64,000 bases of DNA from contig JAGPYM010000001.1 of assembly GCA_020736575.1 (NCBI GenBank), positions 2,914,001 to 2,978,000 of the forward strand. The letters are read 5' to 3'. Both the position numbers and the translations under genes were made by a program. The notes beneath the pieces were generated by a model. The model was not told where the DNA came from, searched no databases, and saw only the letters and a program-made list of their open reading frames with translations. This DNA is from Thelonectria olida (lineage: Eukaryota > Ascomycota > Sordariomycetes > Hypocreales > Nectriaceae). Positions 1 through 11,000 of this stretch are shown piece after piece (within the stretch, counting starts at the first letter, position 1; each line of letters opens with the position of its first letter).

Positions 1-156
1 GCCTCCCAGTAACCTCAAGCTGCTCCCTCGATCTTCCATCTTCCCACCATAAGGTGAATAGCATACCAAGTAGAGGGGATGAGATTTGGTTGAGGCAGAG
101 TGGTGGATATCTCTAAGCCTTGTGTTCCCTCTTCAATCATCACCTTCTTCTTCAAC

Positions 157-1032
157 TTAGACAGTGTGCTTGGCCTTGGCTCGCGTACTTCCGGCATGTG
201 CACTGTCGGTGTGACCTGAAAACTCAACCTGCTCGTTTTGGGGAAGCTCCAGGACCTGCTTGAACCGACGGCCAATAGACATCAGAACCTCCTTGCCCTT
301 TTCGTTGCTGCGGCCCTTACCCCCAGCAACGTCGCCATCACCTCGGCCTGGGATGCTCTTTCCAATCGTTCGAGTCCAAACACCGATTCGGTAAAAGGCC
401 TTGCGAACGTTCACAACCACGCCCATGACCTCACCATCGTCTTCATCCTGTTCGAGGGTCTCGCCAATAGCGGCCATCATAACCTGAAGCCAGAGATGGT
501 CGACGTCGATGTTGCGCTTGTCCTTGTACTGGTACGACCATTTGCCACCGTGCTTGTTCTGGGGGTCTTCCCACTCAGGGCGGACACCGGCCTTGAATAG
601 ATGGTAGTCGGACTTGAGGGCGAGCTCGGAGACGGGAGAGACGTTGTTCTAGATCAATGTCAGCGGGCGACTTGGTGCGACGGAGAGGCGGATCGAAACT
701 CACGTAAACACCCCAGAACTCCTCCACTGAGTCAAAGGTGATGACCTCCTTGAGGAGATCATTCCAGTTGTCGCCCTACACATTATGGTCAGTCTAGGCC
801 TAAGAATGGGTTTGAGGGTGGGTTGCTGTACCTTGCCGCTCGGGGGCTTGGTAAACCAAAGAGTCCACTTGCTCTGAAGAGGGTGCTTGACGTTGAAGTT
901 GTCCTTGTCGTGGAAAACGGTGACGGGCTTGTCGGAGTCGGAAGTCTCCTCCTTGCCGTTGGGGTCGATGGGGATGGTGGATAGATCGACCTGCTCGTCC
1001 ATCTTGGGTCCTGGAGTAGCGACGGTGGCCAT
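157..1032 (-). CDS. eIF4E: Eukaryotic translation initiation factor 4E (cap-binding protein)
   Basis: Binds the mRNA 5' cap and recruits eIF4G in the cytoplasm. Three exons on the minus strand are inferred: 1032-832, 775-704 and 648-157, with GT..AG introns of 56 and 53 nt. Joining them keeps one frame and gives about 254 residues. Family signatures are clear: HPLQSKWTLWF near residue 50, GDNWNDLL at the second exon, SVEEFWGVYNN across intron 2, then WEDPQNKHGGKWSYQYK with the conserved tryptophans of the cap pocket. The C-terminal tail after about residue 225 is long and polar (FSGHTDSAHAGSTRAKAKHTV region), a common fungal extension. The start is the first ATG in frame and lies in a good purine context. 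Identity is secure; exon ends are predicted by eye. Confidence 0.93.
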
Positions 1033-2952
1033 TGTGTCCGATGTGGGTTGTGATTGTCGGGAAGTCGAGGTTGTGGAGGATTAATGAGGCGACTCGTGGG
1101 AATGGGATCGCGGGGCACCGAGAAGGATGAAGGAAGAAAGGTGGGAGGCTGAGTGGTGGGGCAAGAGAGAAGAAATCGGTTGAGGGAGTGTTCTTGAGTT
1201 TGCTTTTGATGGGACTTTGCGCCAGGCAATAGTCGACCAGTGAGTTCGTATTGGATTGAAGGCAGGAAACCGTTGCTGTGTTGGTTGAGCGGATGAGGTC
1301 TCGGTTTGTTTGAGGTTGGTTTCGATTCCGCGGCGAACAGCCCAAGTTGGGTAAAAAAAAATATATTAGATTGGTGCTGACCTAATGTCGGAACGTGCTT
1401 CCTTCCCTAACCTAAGGTTACGCTTGCGCTGTGCGCCTTTGTCGTGTGCGTGTGTGTCGAGCGCCTGCCTCGACAAGTGGCGCAAGGCCTGTGTGTTGGT
1501 ACCTTGATACTCAGGCATCACTATCAGGCCTCAACGTCCGGCTCGCTCCTTCCATATGACCCACCGCTCCCGTGCCCGGCGCTCCTCCTGAGATGCCCAA
1601 ATGCCCTTCTTGGGCTGGAAGGTACGAACGGTGGGGAATGAGCGGAGGCACTCCTGCCAGGAACACACTCATTCGAGTTAACTTACCTTACTATGAATTA
1701 TGAACATCAAGCAGGTAATGCTTCTAAATTGAGCAGCCAGTGTCAAAAAGTCCCCAATGCAGCTACTCTCTATTTTTGGAAAGGAAGCACTACGGTACTT
1801 AACGTACGATCCTGTGTGTCTCATTCCATCCAGCTTAACCATCCGACTTCCATGGGATTATGCTTCATTGTAGGACAACACTTACATGACAAGAAAGGAT
1901 GATCGAAAAGCATAACACCCCAGCCTCTTTGCCCACTCGCTTTCACACCATCGTTTCTCAGGCATCCCTTTTGCAAACTACCAATAGAACGCCAAGAAAA
2001 GAAGTCAATAATAGCAGCGTAATCATGACAAACTCGTCAAAGGCCGTACGCCTCACCATGATGCAGATCAGAGCCAGAGACTCGGTCTAGAAGCAAGTGC
2101 CGTCCATATCCCTGCTCGAGCAAGAGATTTCTTCCTGTGTGGAGTTTGAGCCCTGTCTCTGCCATGCAGCACAGGCTAAGATCAAGGCACGCTCGCTCAT
2201 TTGTTCGAGATAATCAGTCGTCGACGATGCATCGCGGTGACCCCCAACTTGGCCTCCACATCAACCCACGTTTCACCCCTTCACTCGCACCATTGTTTTC
2301 GCCGTCATGCACGCCAGCCAGTCTCTGATCATTTCCCAGTTTTCGTTCTCGTGCAAACACAGGGCACATCTTGTCTACCAACAGCATCGTTGGTCTCAAA
2401 TGCTTCGCCTCGGCTTGCCGTTGTTGGTCATGGCAGGCTAAGGCAGCCAAAATGCACCCTCTTACAACCCCAGCCGGTGAATGAGGCGCCGCCCTAGTTG
2501 ACCGGCGCGGGATCTCCCTTGAGAGCTGCCCTATGGCCGAAGGGGTAATTCATCATGTCTCACGGGACCCAAGCATCATTACGTATTTCTGCCGTGGGCT
2601 GCTCCTGATGATCAGCCAGCCCATGTCCATGCATGAGACCACGGATTCTGGCTATGCCCTTCTGGAATGTTGTCGCGTCTCAACTCCATTCCATCCCACG
2701 CTCACGACCCCTCCAGACCCTCCCCCTCGGAGGACCTTGAGTTTGCCAACATCAACGTGACACTCTGCCCGTCGTGGAATGCCGGGTCTTTTTGACTCTA
2801 GGCCAACCTTTAAAAACTCTCTCTCACCCCGGCACAGAATCGTCAGTTCCTCCAGCGTGTCTTCTCAAGCCTCTCTCAGTTACCCATCGATCAATCCCTT
2901 ACTCCCAAAATTATTCCCATCTTTGTTGGGCTCTCTTTCAAACACAAACACA
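1033..2952. other. Intergenic, no convincing gene
   Basis: About 1.9 kb between the eIF4E start and the next plus-strand models. It holds the eIF4E promoter/leader on its left side. Only short open frames without family motifs are present, and I see no repeat or RNA gene. Confidence 0.6.
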
Positions 2953-3135
2953 ATGGACCGCGATACCCGAACCACTTCCTTTGAAAAGGATATTACCAAG
3001 ACAAAGGATGCCGTTCACAAGAACAAGGGCCGCAGCAGCTCCATCTTGATGATAAGCTCAGGCATGACCTTCCTTGCGGCCATCCCTCAGAGGGCCAGCT
3101 ATACACCATCCATGAGATCATCAACATTTCGATAA
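2953..3135 (+). CDS. Possible small ORF, 60 aa, unknown
   Basis: An ATG in a good context (CACAATGG) follows a pyrimidine-rich stretch ending in CAAACACAAACACA, which looks like a fungal 5' leader. The frame gives a 60-residue lysine-rich start (MDRDTRTTSFEKDITKTKD) and then a weakly hydrophobic part. I do not recognise it. It could be a separate small gene, a 5' piece of the gene starting at 3303 (no suitable donor was seen to join them), or chance. The leader-like context is the only real support. Confidence 0.25.
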   Translation: MDRDTRTTSFEKDITKTKDAVHKNKGRSSSILMISSGMTFLAAIPQRASYTPSMRSSTFR

Positions 3136-3302
3136 ATAACACATCACTTCGACATTTTTTCCTTGTTGTCTTTTATTTTGCAAGCTCATCAGCTTGGCCT
3201 TGCACTTACACGGTTACGACCCTTATATATTAATACCCCCAACTCCCCTGAACAATCGTTTCCTCAAGAAAGGATATTCCACTGTCTCTATCACACATCA
3301 AA

Positions 3303-4470
3303 ATGATGCACCGTCTCAGACATTTTTCCCCCATCCGCCGCTCTTTACGATTTGACCTTGTGGGCCAGCGTCATGTCGACGAGTTCTTCGAGAAACACTT
3401 TTGCGCTCTCGTTGTTGAGACCCACGCTCTGGTATCGATGGTCTTCTGTCCCAACAACGAGGACAAGGGGAAGATCACTTCCTCTCCGTGGAAGCAAGAA
3501 TACCCAAGGCAGTTTGATCAGTACGCCGAGCTGCTTGCTCGGCCGGACCCCTCGAGAGGAGACTGGGAAATGCTGCTTAGCAACAGGGAGGAGAGAAAGC
3601 ATCTCCTCCAGGCAATCATTACCAAAATCCTCGAAACTGAAGCCTTTTCGAGTCTCCTCTTCGGTGCTGGTCCCGAGCATCGAAAGGTACTCGAAACGGT
3701 CAATGCTTCAAGTGCAGAAGGTGTGTTGATTCAGTGTTGGCCAATATAGATACCAAGAAGCTAATGAGTAAATAGGGTTTCGGCGCAGTAGCCTTCGTGC
3801 TCAAACTAATCTCAAGTATCTTGAGGATACATTTGGAGAACCCCCACTCTTCTGGGACGAGGTGGACAACCTGTGTGCTCGAGTCGTGACCGTCCTCGCA
3901 CCCCTGTATAAATGGACTACCGAGGTCGAGGGGTCGCAGTCATCGCCCATTATGACGATCTACCAGAGCTTCCACGACGTCATCTCATACGCATGCTGGC
4001 TAAGCGTCTGCATTCAAACATCACCTGGCATAATCGACTACGACTGGGTCGCACCGGGCGACCTGTACCACCTGGACCAAGTCAATCTCAACCATGAGCT
4101 GTATGAAGAATCCATGGAGGCTGCTAGAGGTTCTGAACAGGAAATGGCAGCCCGAGTCAAAATCTGTGTGGTGCCCAAGATGGTTCGTTACAAGCCCGCA
4201 CTGGATGCAATGGGGACGCGAGGCACAGAGTCGTACACGATAATGCAGCCCCACGTTCTGTACTACCACGGACGGAAGCTCGATCAGGACGAAAATGACG
4301 CCTATGTCAGTTTACCCACATACCTCGACGAGCACAAGTTGCGTAGGGATAGGGGAATATCTACTGGTTCGCCCACGTTAATCTTGGTCGTCATTGTATT
4401 TGTCTTGTGGATGCTTGTGCATGCATTGGACCTCGTCAAGCAATTCATCACTAACGCCGGAGTCGTATGA
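3303..4470 (+). CDS. Conserved-looking fungal protein with C-terminal membrane helix, unknown function
   Basis: Two exons, 3303-3720 and 3776-4470, are joined by a 55-nt intron (GTGTGT..TAG, with a CTAAT-like branch site). The splice keeps frame and gives about 370 residues. The middle carries regular helical stretches (FFEKHFCALVVETHALVSM; SREEKH-like charged region around DWEMLLSNREERKHLLQA). The last 35 residues contain a strong hydrophobic segment, LILVVIVFVLWMLVHAL, which predicts a tail-anchored or single-pass protein. There are no enzyme motifs. An upstream small ORF at 2953 might belong to the same transcript. The gene structure is credible from coding-like third-position bias and clean splicing; the function is unknown. 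Confidence 0.7.
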
Positions 4471-5716
4471 TTTCACCGCGATCAGCTCGCCTCAGAGGCC
4501 ACGATCATGTCAGGGGAGTTAGGGCGTGGGGGTCAGATTCTTATAGAGCTGGTTTGTTGGGTTTGGATCGTGGGGTCGGGATGGGTTACTTTCGGCACTT
4601 ACGTCGGGCGTTTGTCTTCCTCATGTATTTTTAGGGTGGAATGAAGCCACATGTTTCCGAGCATGAAAGCACGCAGCATGATAGCAATGTCAAATTTTCA
4701 ACACGTGAGAATGCTCAGAAGAGATCGGTGCCAGCAGAATAAGAGTGAAGTTCTAACTGGGCCATGGTCGAGCTGCGGGGTCGTCGCCACGGATCTCGCG
4801 CTTGCGATCAACTTCCCTAGTCATCATCTCACAGATGTATCATCCTTCTCCTTCTTCTTCTTCTTCTCCATCACGAGAGAGCTGAAGAACATCGAAGTTG
4901 TTCCTGTGGTTAGATCAACGTCTAGAGTTGCAAATCCTGGCAGAAAAGTGAAGCTCACGTCCATCAAATGTGAATATCCCCATTTCACAACCTACATACC
5001 CTACACTCAACCACTCACTTTTTTGTTAAGGAGCCAACAATAACAAGGGAATTTAGCCAGAGAGTGTCTGGTTGAGTCTGCAAGCCTTTTTTCCCTCTTG
5101 CTCTGCGTGGTTGGTGTGTAGATACTGTTGATGCTCAAAATGCATTTGTATCTTCTGCGAACTTTCCGTGAACATATAACTTTCGACTTTGCAAAGACGG
5201 GGTAGCATCGATGAATGACATGGCTTCTACAAGCAAGATTGCACCGAGTACTTAACCAACTTGCTACAGGCGTTAGATCTCTCGGACCTGGTTCATTGGC
5301 CCCCGCCTTCTAATTCCAAGGTAGACTGGGCCCTAGGTGTTGTGTGCACATGCATCAGCATCGAGGACACAAGCAACGACCAGCGCCACCGCGAAAAGGT
5401 GTTCTCAAATAAAGTAATCTACTGTGCCAAGCGCAATGAAATTTGGACCCTTCACTAGCCTGAGATTGAATATCCCATCGAATTGAACCGAGACAATATG
5501 ATATCACAGCGCTACTAAAGTGCGTCAAGCCTGAAGACTGGAATGCAACTTTCGGTCTAGTAATCCGAAGTGAACACAGGCGCGAAAAACACATATTGTT
5601 AACTTTGCCAAATGAAACATGCCAGCTGTCCAATTGCAATAAATGATATTGGATCGTCCTTACCGAGGGTTTAGTTTCTTGGTTTCTCAGTCACTTCCAC
5701 AACTGTCCAATCCAAC
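4471..5716. other. Intergenic, no convincing gene
   Basis: About 1.25 kb. It contains a short CTT/TTC tract near 4850-4870 and otherwise ordinary sequence. No frame with recognisable protein content is seen. The right end is the promoter of the secreted-protein gene at 5717. Confidence 0.55.
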
Positions 5717-6465
5717 ATGCATCTCAAGCAACTCACAATCTTGATCACCGCCTTGTGTGTGTCACCAATATTCGCAAAGCCTTTATCCGAGTCAGAATCT
5801 CAGAAAATTTTCGCAAGCCCAAAGAAGCCCTCCCCACGGAGTAAAGCCGCATATGACATCGATGAGATTGTCGTCTGGACATCACTGGTTGTTGGCCATC
5901 TTGACCGAATATCTACATCTGGAACCGAAGCACCAGAGTACATCAGTGTACGAATGAACACCGATATGCCCGAAGGCCTATACTGACATTCAGCTAGCCA
6001 TTTTTGTCCAAGTTGTCGGATCTGACCGAGGGAGTCAGCGCCATCAATGAAGACAATGACTCTGCAATCACGAAACCGTTGACTTCTAATGACAAGTATG
6101 AACTCTGCACGACAGCTTGGAACGTAGGTTATGCCGAATGCCCCTAGAAGCAGATTCCCTGGAACCCCTGCCAAAGAATGTCGGCTGTTACTAACTGTGC
6201 CCAGCTGATCTACAAGGAAAGAAACCTGATGAGCTATGTCGACACTCTCAGTGCAAATTTCATAAAGTACAGCGCGAGCAAGGATCTGAGAAAGGCCATT
6301 GACTCGTATAGCCGTGCAATGGACCAGTTCTTCAATGTGCTAATTCCCAGGCTGAACGTCTGTTCAGACCAGCTTGAATATGCGTTGGAGGATTTCGACA
6401 CGACGCTGGGTACGACGTGGAAGAACCTTTCAAAGACGGGGGAGAAGACCGCAGAAAGTGCTTGA
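5717..6465 (+). CDS. Small secreted protein, about 205 aa, unknown (HsbA-like or effector candidate)
   Basis: Three exons are inferred: 5717-5947, 5998-6123 and 6205-6465. Intron 2 has a perfect CTAAC branch site ten bases before CAG, and all junctions are in phase. The first 20 residues form a typical signal peptide (MHLKQLTILITALCVSPIFA) followed by a polar mature region. The mature protein is mostly predicted helical (IDEIVVWTSLVVGHLDRI; LRKAIDSYSRAMDQFF; DQLEYALEDFDTTLG) and has only two cysteines (ELCTTAW and NVCSDQ). This all-helical layout resembles hydrophobic-surface-binding or cell-wall helical-bundle proteins, but I cannot assign a family. It is probably exported and may act at the wall or in host or substrate contact. 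Confidence 0.6.
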
Positions 6466-8060
6466 TGGGAACCGCAGGTGTCGCATTAAGAGGTGGCTTC
6501 CCCAACTCGCTGCTCCGGTTCAATTTACTCAGATTCTACGGTAGGTAGGTAGAAATTAGTTAAGGGTGTCAGGGCCTCGGCCTTTTCTTTTTGTCCTCTG
6601 CTGTGTGATCCAATGGAAAAATTGATGTCATCAAATCCAAACAAATCAGACAAGGTTAGGTTTGGTTTGGTTTCCATCATCCAACCCGTCCATCCTTTGA
6701 CCCCCAAACGCCCCGGGCCATCCCGCCGCGGCGCCAAAACGTGGCTGGACTTCAGCGACGGAAGTGGATGGAAGGTGGCTGCTTGGCGAATTAGCGGTGG
6801 TGGGAAGCTGCAACCACTGTGTGTCCACCGTAACAACCTGGAAAGGACGGGAGGACTCATGACAGCCATCAGATTGATGAGGAAAGAGATCTCGTCTCAT
6901 GATGATATGATGCCATCTTCAAGTGCCTACGAACACCGCGACGAAGAACGGCGGCATCTTCCCGAACGGCATCCTTCATCTCTCATCCGTCATCTCTCTC
7001 GTTTAGGATAGACTTCAAAATCCGTCAATGGCGGTAATTCGCATTCGCATATCCACCCCCGTTTGAGCCGACCTCATCCCGCTCATCGCCCTTGTCTCTT
7101 CAGCCACCAGCTGTCCCTTGCAGCGTCGTGCTCCGCTTCGCTTCACTTTAAACAACGCCAGCCACCGGCATTATCGTCTCGTTGCCCAAGCCGTTTTCCC
7201 AACCCAACGCGCCCAGCTTGTCCCGAGTTCAAATCTTTTAGCGCTTCCCCGACCGCCTTATTTTCTTCGCCGGGGCTCCTTGTCCACCGACGTCAAACGC
7301 CCATCCTACGCCGGCCGGTGCGCGCGGGCAGTTGCATGTGGCGCGCGTGTCCCGAAACCTACCACTTGCGAGGAAACTGAAGTGACCTATGGGCCTACCT
7401 AGGTCGGTAAGAATATCTCGTAGGCTCTCATCCTCGGCTCAAAGGGGGTTCCAAGGGCCGCGGCCACTGTCTTCTCAGCCTGAGAGACGCAATCAACCCT
7501 CCAGCTCGAGAGTTTCGAGGCAGCAGATTGATCATTGGTGGGCGCCGTTTCCCCAGCCCCGGAGGACGCAATCGGGACCAAGAATCAACCTGATCGAGTG
7601 AGGTGAGGTCGAGAGCACAGGCCATTTGATGCTTGCAGAGCTCTCCAACGGTAACTCAACTGCCAGACATCGATTCGTACCCGCGGACTTTCATTTTCTC
7701 GCTTCTCATCTTCTCATCCTCAACCTCTCGTCTTTTTCCCTTGTCTCCCCTTCCTTGCAGATCATTAGCCATTGGCTTCAGCCCGATATTTCGTTTTCTC
7801 CTGCAAAGCATTGGCTAGCCTGAAAGCTCGCATCCGCCTCGGGTCTTCGCCCCGCTAGCAACTCCATCCGACGAGGTCTTCAAAACTAGCAGCCTCTTAG
7901 TTCTTGTCAACTCACCCGCCCCCGAGATTTCAAGCAGGCTCATCGCCCAAGGCCCCCCGTGACAAGGCTCGCAGAACGCCGCCGTTTGACCCGATTAAGC
8001 CCTCCGTCCCCATTCCAGGTGTCGCCTCCCAACGCCATCGTCCCTCAATCGACGCCCTCC
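6466..8060. other. Intergenic and probable long 5' leader of the PhoD-like gene
   Basis: About 1.6 kb. The right part (roughly 7050-8060) is C/T-rich with several short upstream open frames, which looks like a promoter and long leader. In-frame codons continue open upstream of 8061 to an ATG at 7959, but the sequence there is low-complexity Ser/Pro/Arg and less convincing. No independent gene is seen. Confidence 0.5.
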
Positions 8061-11000
8061 ATGTCCACGCCCTACTGGGGCCAATTGCCTGGGCCTAAAG
8101 TCGCCCAGGCCACCCATGCGGGCCACTACCGCCGCAGGTCTGAGTCGGACGACTACAACTATAATGCTGACCGTAGATCCTCAATGGACGTTCCGCCGGT
8201 TCGTAGACCTAATCGTGCTTCTACTCAAACCCAGGGAACCGACCTCCAATCCGAGTCTACCTTCAGTCCTCACGACTCTCCTCCCAGTAGCCTCGCAGCC
8301 CAGGGCCTCGCTCCCAGACCGCCTTCCTACCAGCGCGGCCATTCTCGACGTCAGAGTGCAGACCCATCCGACTTTCGAGGATCTCGTCGCCCTAGTCGGA
8401 CTCACGAAGACTTTGACGACGTAGACTCATCGGCCCCTCCTGCTGCTCCCGAGGCACCTCGAGGACCCCCAGTGAGCTACCGCCATCCATTCGGAAACGG
8501 CGGGCTTCCTTATACCCATACGACATCCGGCGCAACAGCAGGACCCTCGCAATCGGCCGACCCTACCTTCCCGGCGGACGACGACTACTACGACGACGAC
8601 ATGGAGGCCGAGGAATATTACAAGAGCTCTGCCGGTAGGACCGGGGGTTCACAGCACCTCGGGGGAGCTCCTGATGATCACCTCAGGCGCTCAAGCTCTG
8701 CTGCAGTAGATCCTCTTGTTATTCCCAGGAGAACCACAGGAAAATCGGGCCGACGCAAAAAGTTCGCAAACGACCGATCCCCCCTCCAAAGGCTTGAGCT
8801 GACGCTCGACAGCATGACCAAGGAGGAGAAGCGAGCTCGAGTCGAAGCTGCCGAGCAGCGCGCGAGAGAACGAGCCGCATTGAGAGCTGGAAAGCAGCCT
8901 GCCTATCCACAACAACCACAGCCACAATCACACAGCCGAAACACGTCTGTCAGCTATGACAGGCGACCTTCAGCTGCTGGGGCTCCTGTAGCGTTCAGTG
9001 AGCCAGCGGCACAAGTAGATATATCTGGAGGAACTTACCAAGACGATTTGAGAGATGCACCTCAAGATGTATCCCACGAAACGTCTCGTGAGACACATCG
9101 AGAGGACTACCAGGACTACGACGACTACCAAGACTACCGCCAAGTGAGTCGAGGTGTACCAAAAGAGGTCCCAGTGCAAACCGAATACTCTACTCGGCGC
9201 CAGGGCCCTCTCACACAAAATCCACCTGAAGAGGCAGAATACTATAGCTCGGGTGCGTTGCAGGAGCCAGAAGCGCCTGCGCCCACCCAGAGACATAGTA
9301 GTTACGCCGATTCAAGCATTCCCAAGCGCAACATGAGTTTCCGCGAACGTGCCAGAGACAGCGTGCATTTCTCTGATTTCGTGGAACCCGAGTCTGTGGC
9401 GAAACCAGAACCAGAACCGGCACCGGCACCACCCGCTCGTAGTGGAAGCTTTTCTCTCACGAGGGCTGGCAGTAACAAGTTGAAGAAGGACCCCCCAGGC
9501 GATCCTTGGTATCGCATGAAGAGAGAATTGGCCGAAAAACACCAACAGGAACTCGAACAGTCTCGTCATGAAGCTCGCGACATCCCGACATCAAGTCGAG
9601 ACAAGGAGCTCCCGCCTGCACCAACCGACAGAAGAAGGCCGTCTGTTGACGTTTCTCGAACTGCTCATATCCCAATGCCAAGCGATATTCAGGGCATGAG
9701 AAGACGTGCTACTGAACCCGCCCCAAGAGCTGCTGATTATGGTTATCATGAAGACGAATACATGCCGCCGGTAACACGGGGCAAAACTTTTTCCAAAGGC
9801 GACAAGAATGTCCGTACTAACCGAGAAGATGAGGCAGCTGCCCACAGACGAGCGGAGAGAGCCGAGAGTTTCTCTTCTGAGGATTCTCATCACCATCGGT
9901 TCTCCAACATGGTTTTCAAACCTCGTGAAGAGATGAGTCCTGGTGACGGCCTGTACTTACCTCCTAAGTGGCTTGACGAGTGGAAGAAGGCGACCGTTGG
10001 CACTCTAGGAGGTACTCTACTAGAGATCAAGGATGACAAGGAACCCGAACCCCAGATGGCAAGCCACTGGGCTCCCACGGATCCTAACAAAGCTTGGTGG
10101 GAACAGGGCAACCATCGACGCAGCAGCTACCCGGCCCGTGCCCGCAAGGCAGAGGCTTTTGATGGCGAATATGATGAAAATGGTAAGGTTCTCTATTTGA
10201 CTTTATGAGCGAGTCTCGCTGACGCAATGTTTCAGCTCCGACGCGGTTTAAGCCTCCTCTGTACCTGAGGTGTGGACCACTGTTGAGATACTGCGGCATA
10301 CGACGGGAAAAGACCCCCCCTCGGACCCAGCATGGAAGTGCAATCTCGGAGAGGGAAATTTGGAGAGGCACTGTGATGATTGTCACAAAAGACTCAGATT
10401 CATCCTATGAGATTGCACCTACCCTTCGCCTCTTTGTGCAGGATATTGAGTTGCTGCCTCCTCCACCACATCGCGTGAAAGGAGACCTCCCTCCGGAATA
10501 TGTTGACCCTATCGCCGGCCACCCCAAACTTGGGCGTCGGGGACAGACCCTTTATGTTCGACCAGTGGAGCATCTTGAGGAGGCTAAAGACTTGTCTCGT
10601 GACGAGACCGATCAAGGCCTGTTCGAGAAGAGCCGAACCCCCCCGGATACGCTTCTTCCCGATGGAATGACTGATCTGCCAGGATCCTTTGCGAGCCGGA
10701 GGAAGCGCGTTGGAATCGATGGAGAGAAGGTCCAAAAGTATAAGGATGTAAGGGGTTTCCGCCTCCACGCAGAGAAGGGTTACACGTTCTGGCGCTTCAA
10801 CATCGAGGTTGAGCTGCGGGAGAAGCAACAGCGAATTGCTTACCGGATCAACCGTGGCCCGGCCATGGGATTCTGGGTGCCTGCGCGACAGCAGACGATG
10901 AACATGATGTTCTACAGCTGCAATGGCTTCAGTCTCAGCGTGAATTCTAACGACATGAGTGGCCCTGATCCAATGTGGCGCGATGTGTTGAACACGCACC

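Noticed and set aside
238..600. 120-codon frame opposite the eIF4E last exon
   Set aside because: Antisense shadow of a well-supported exon.
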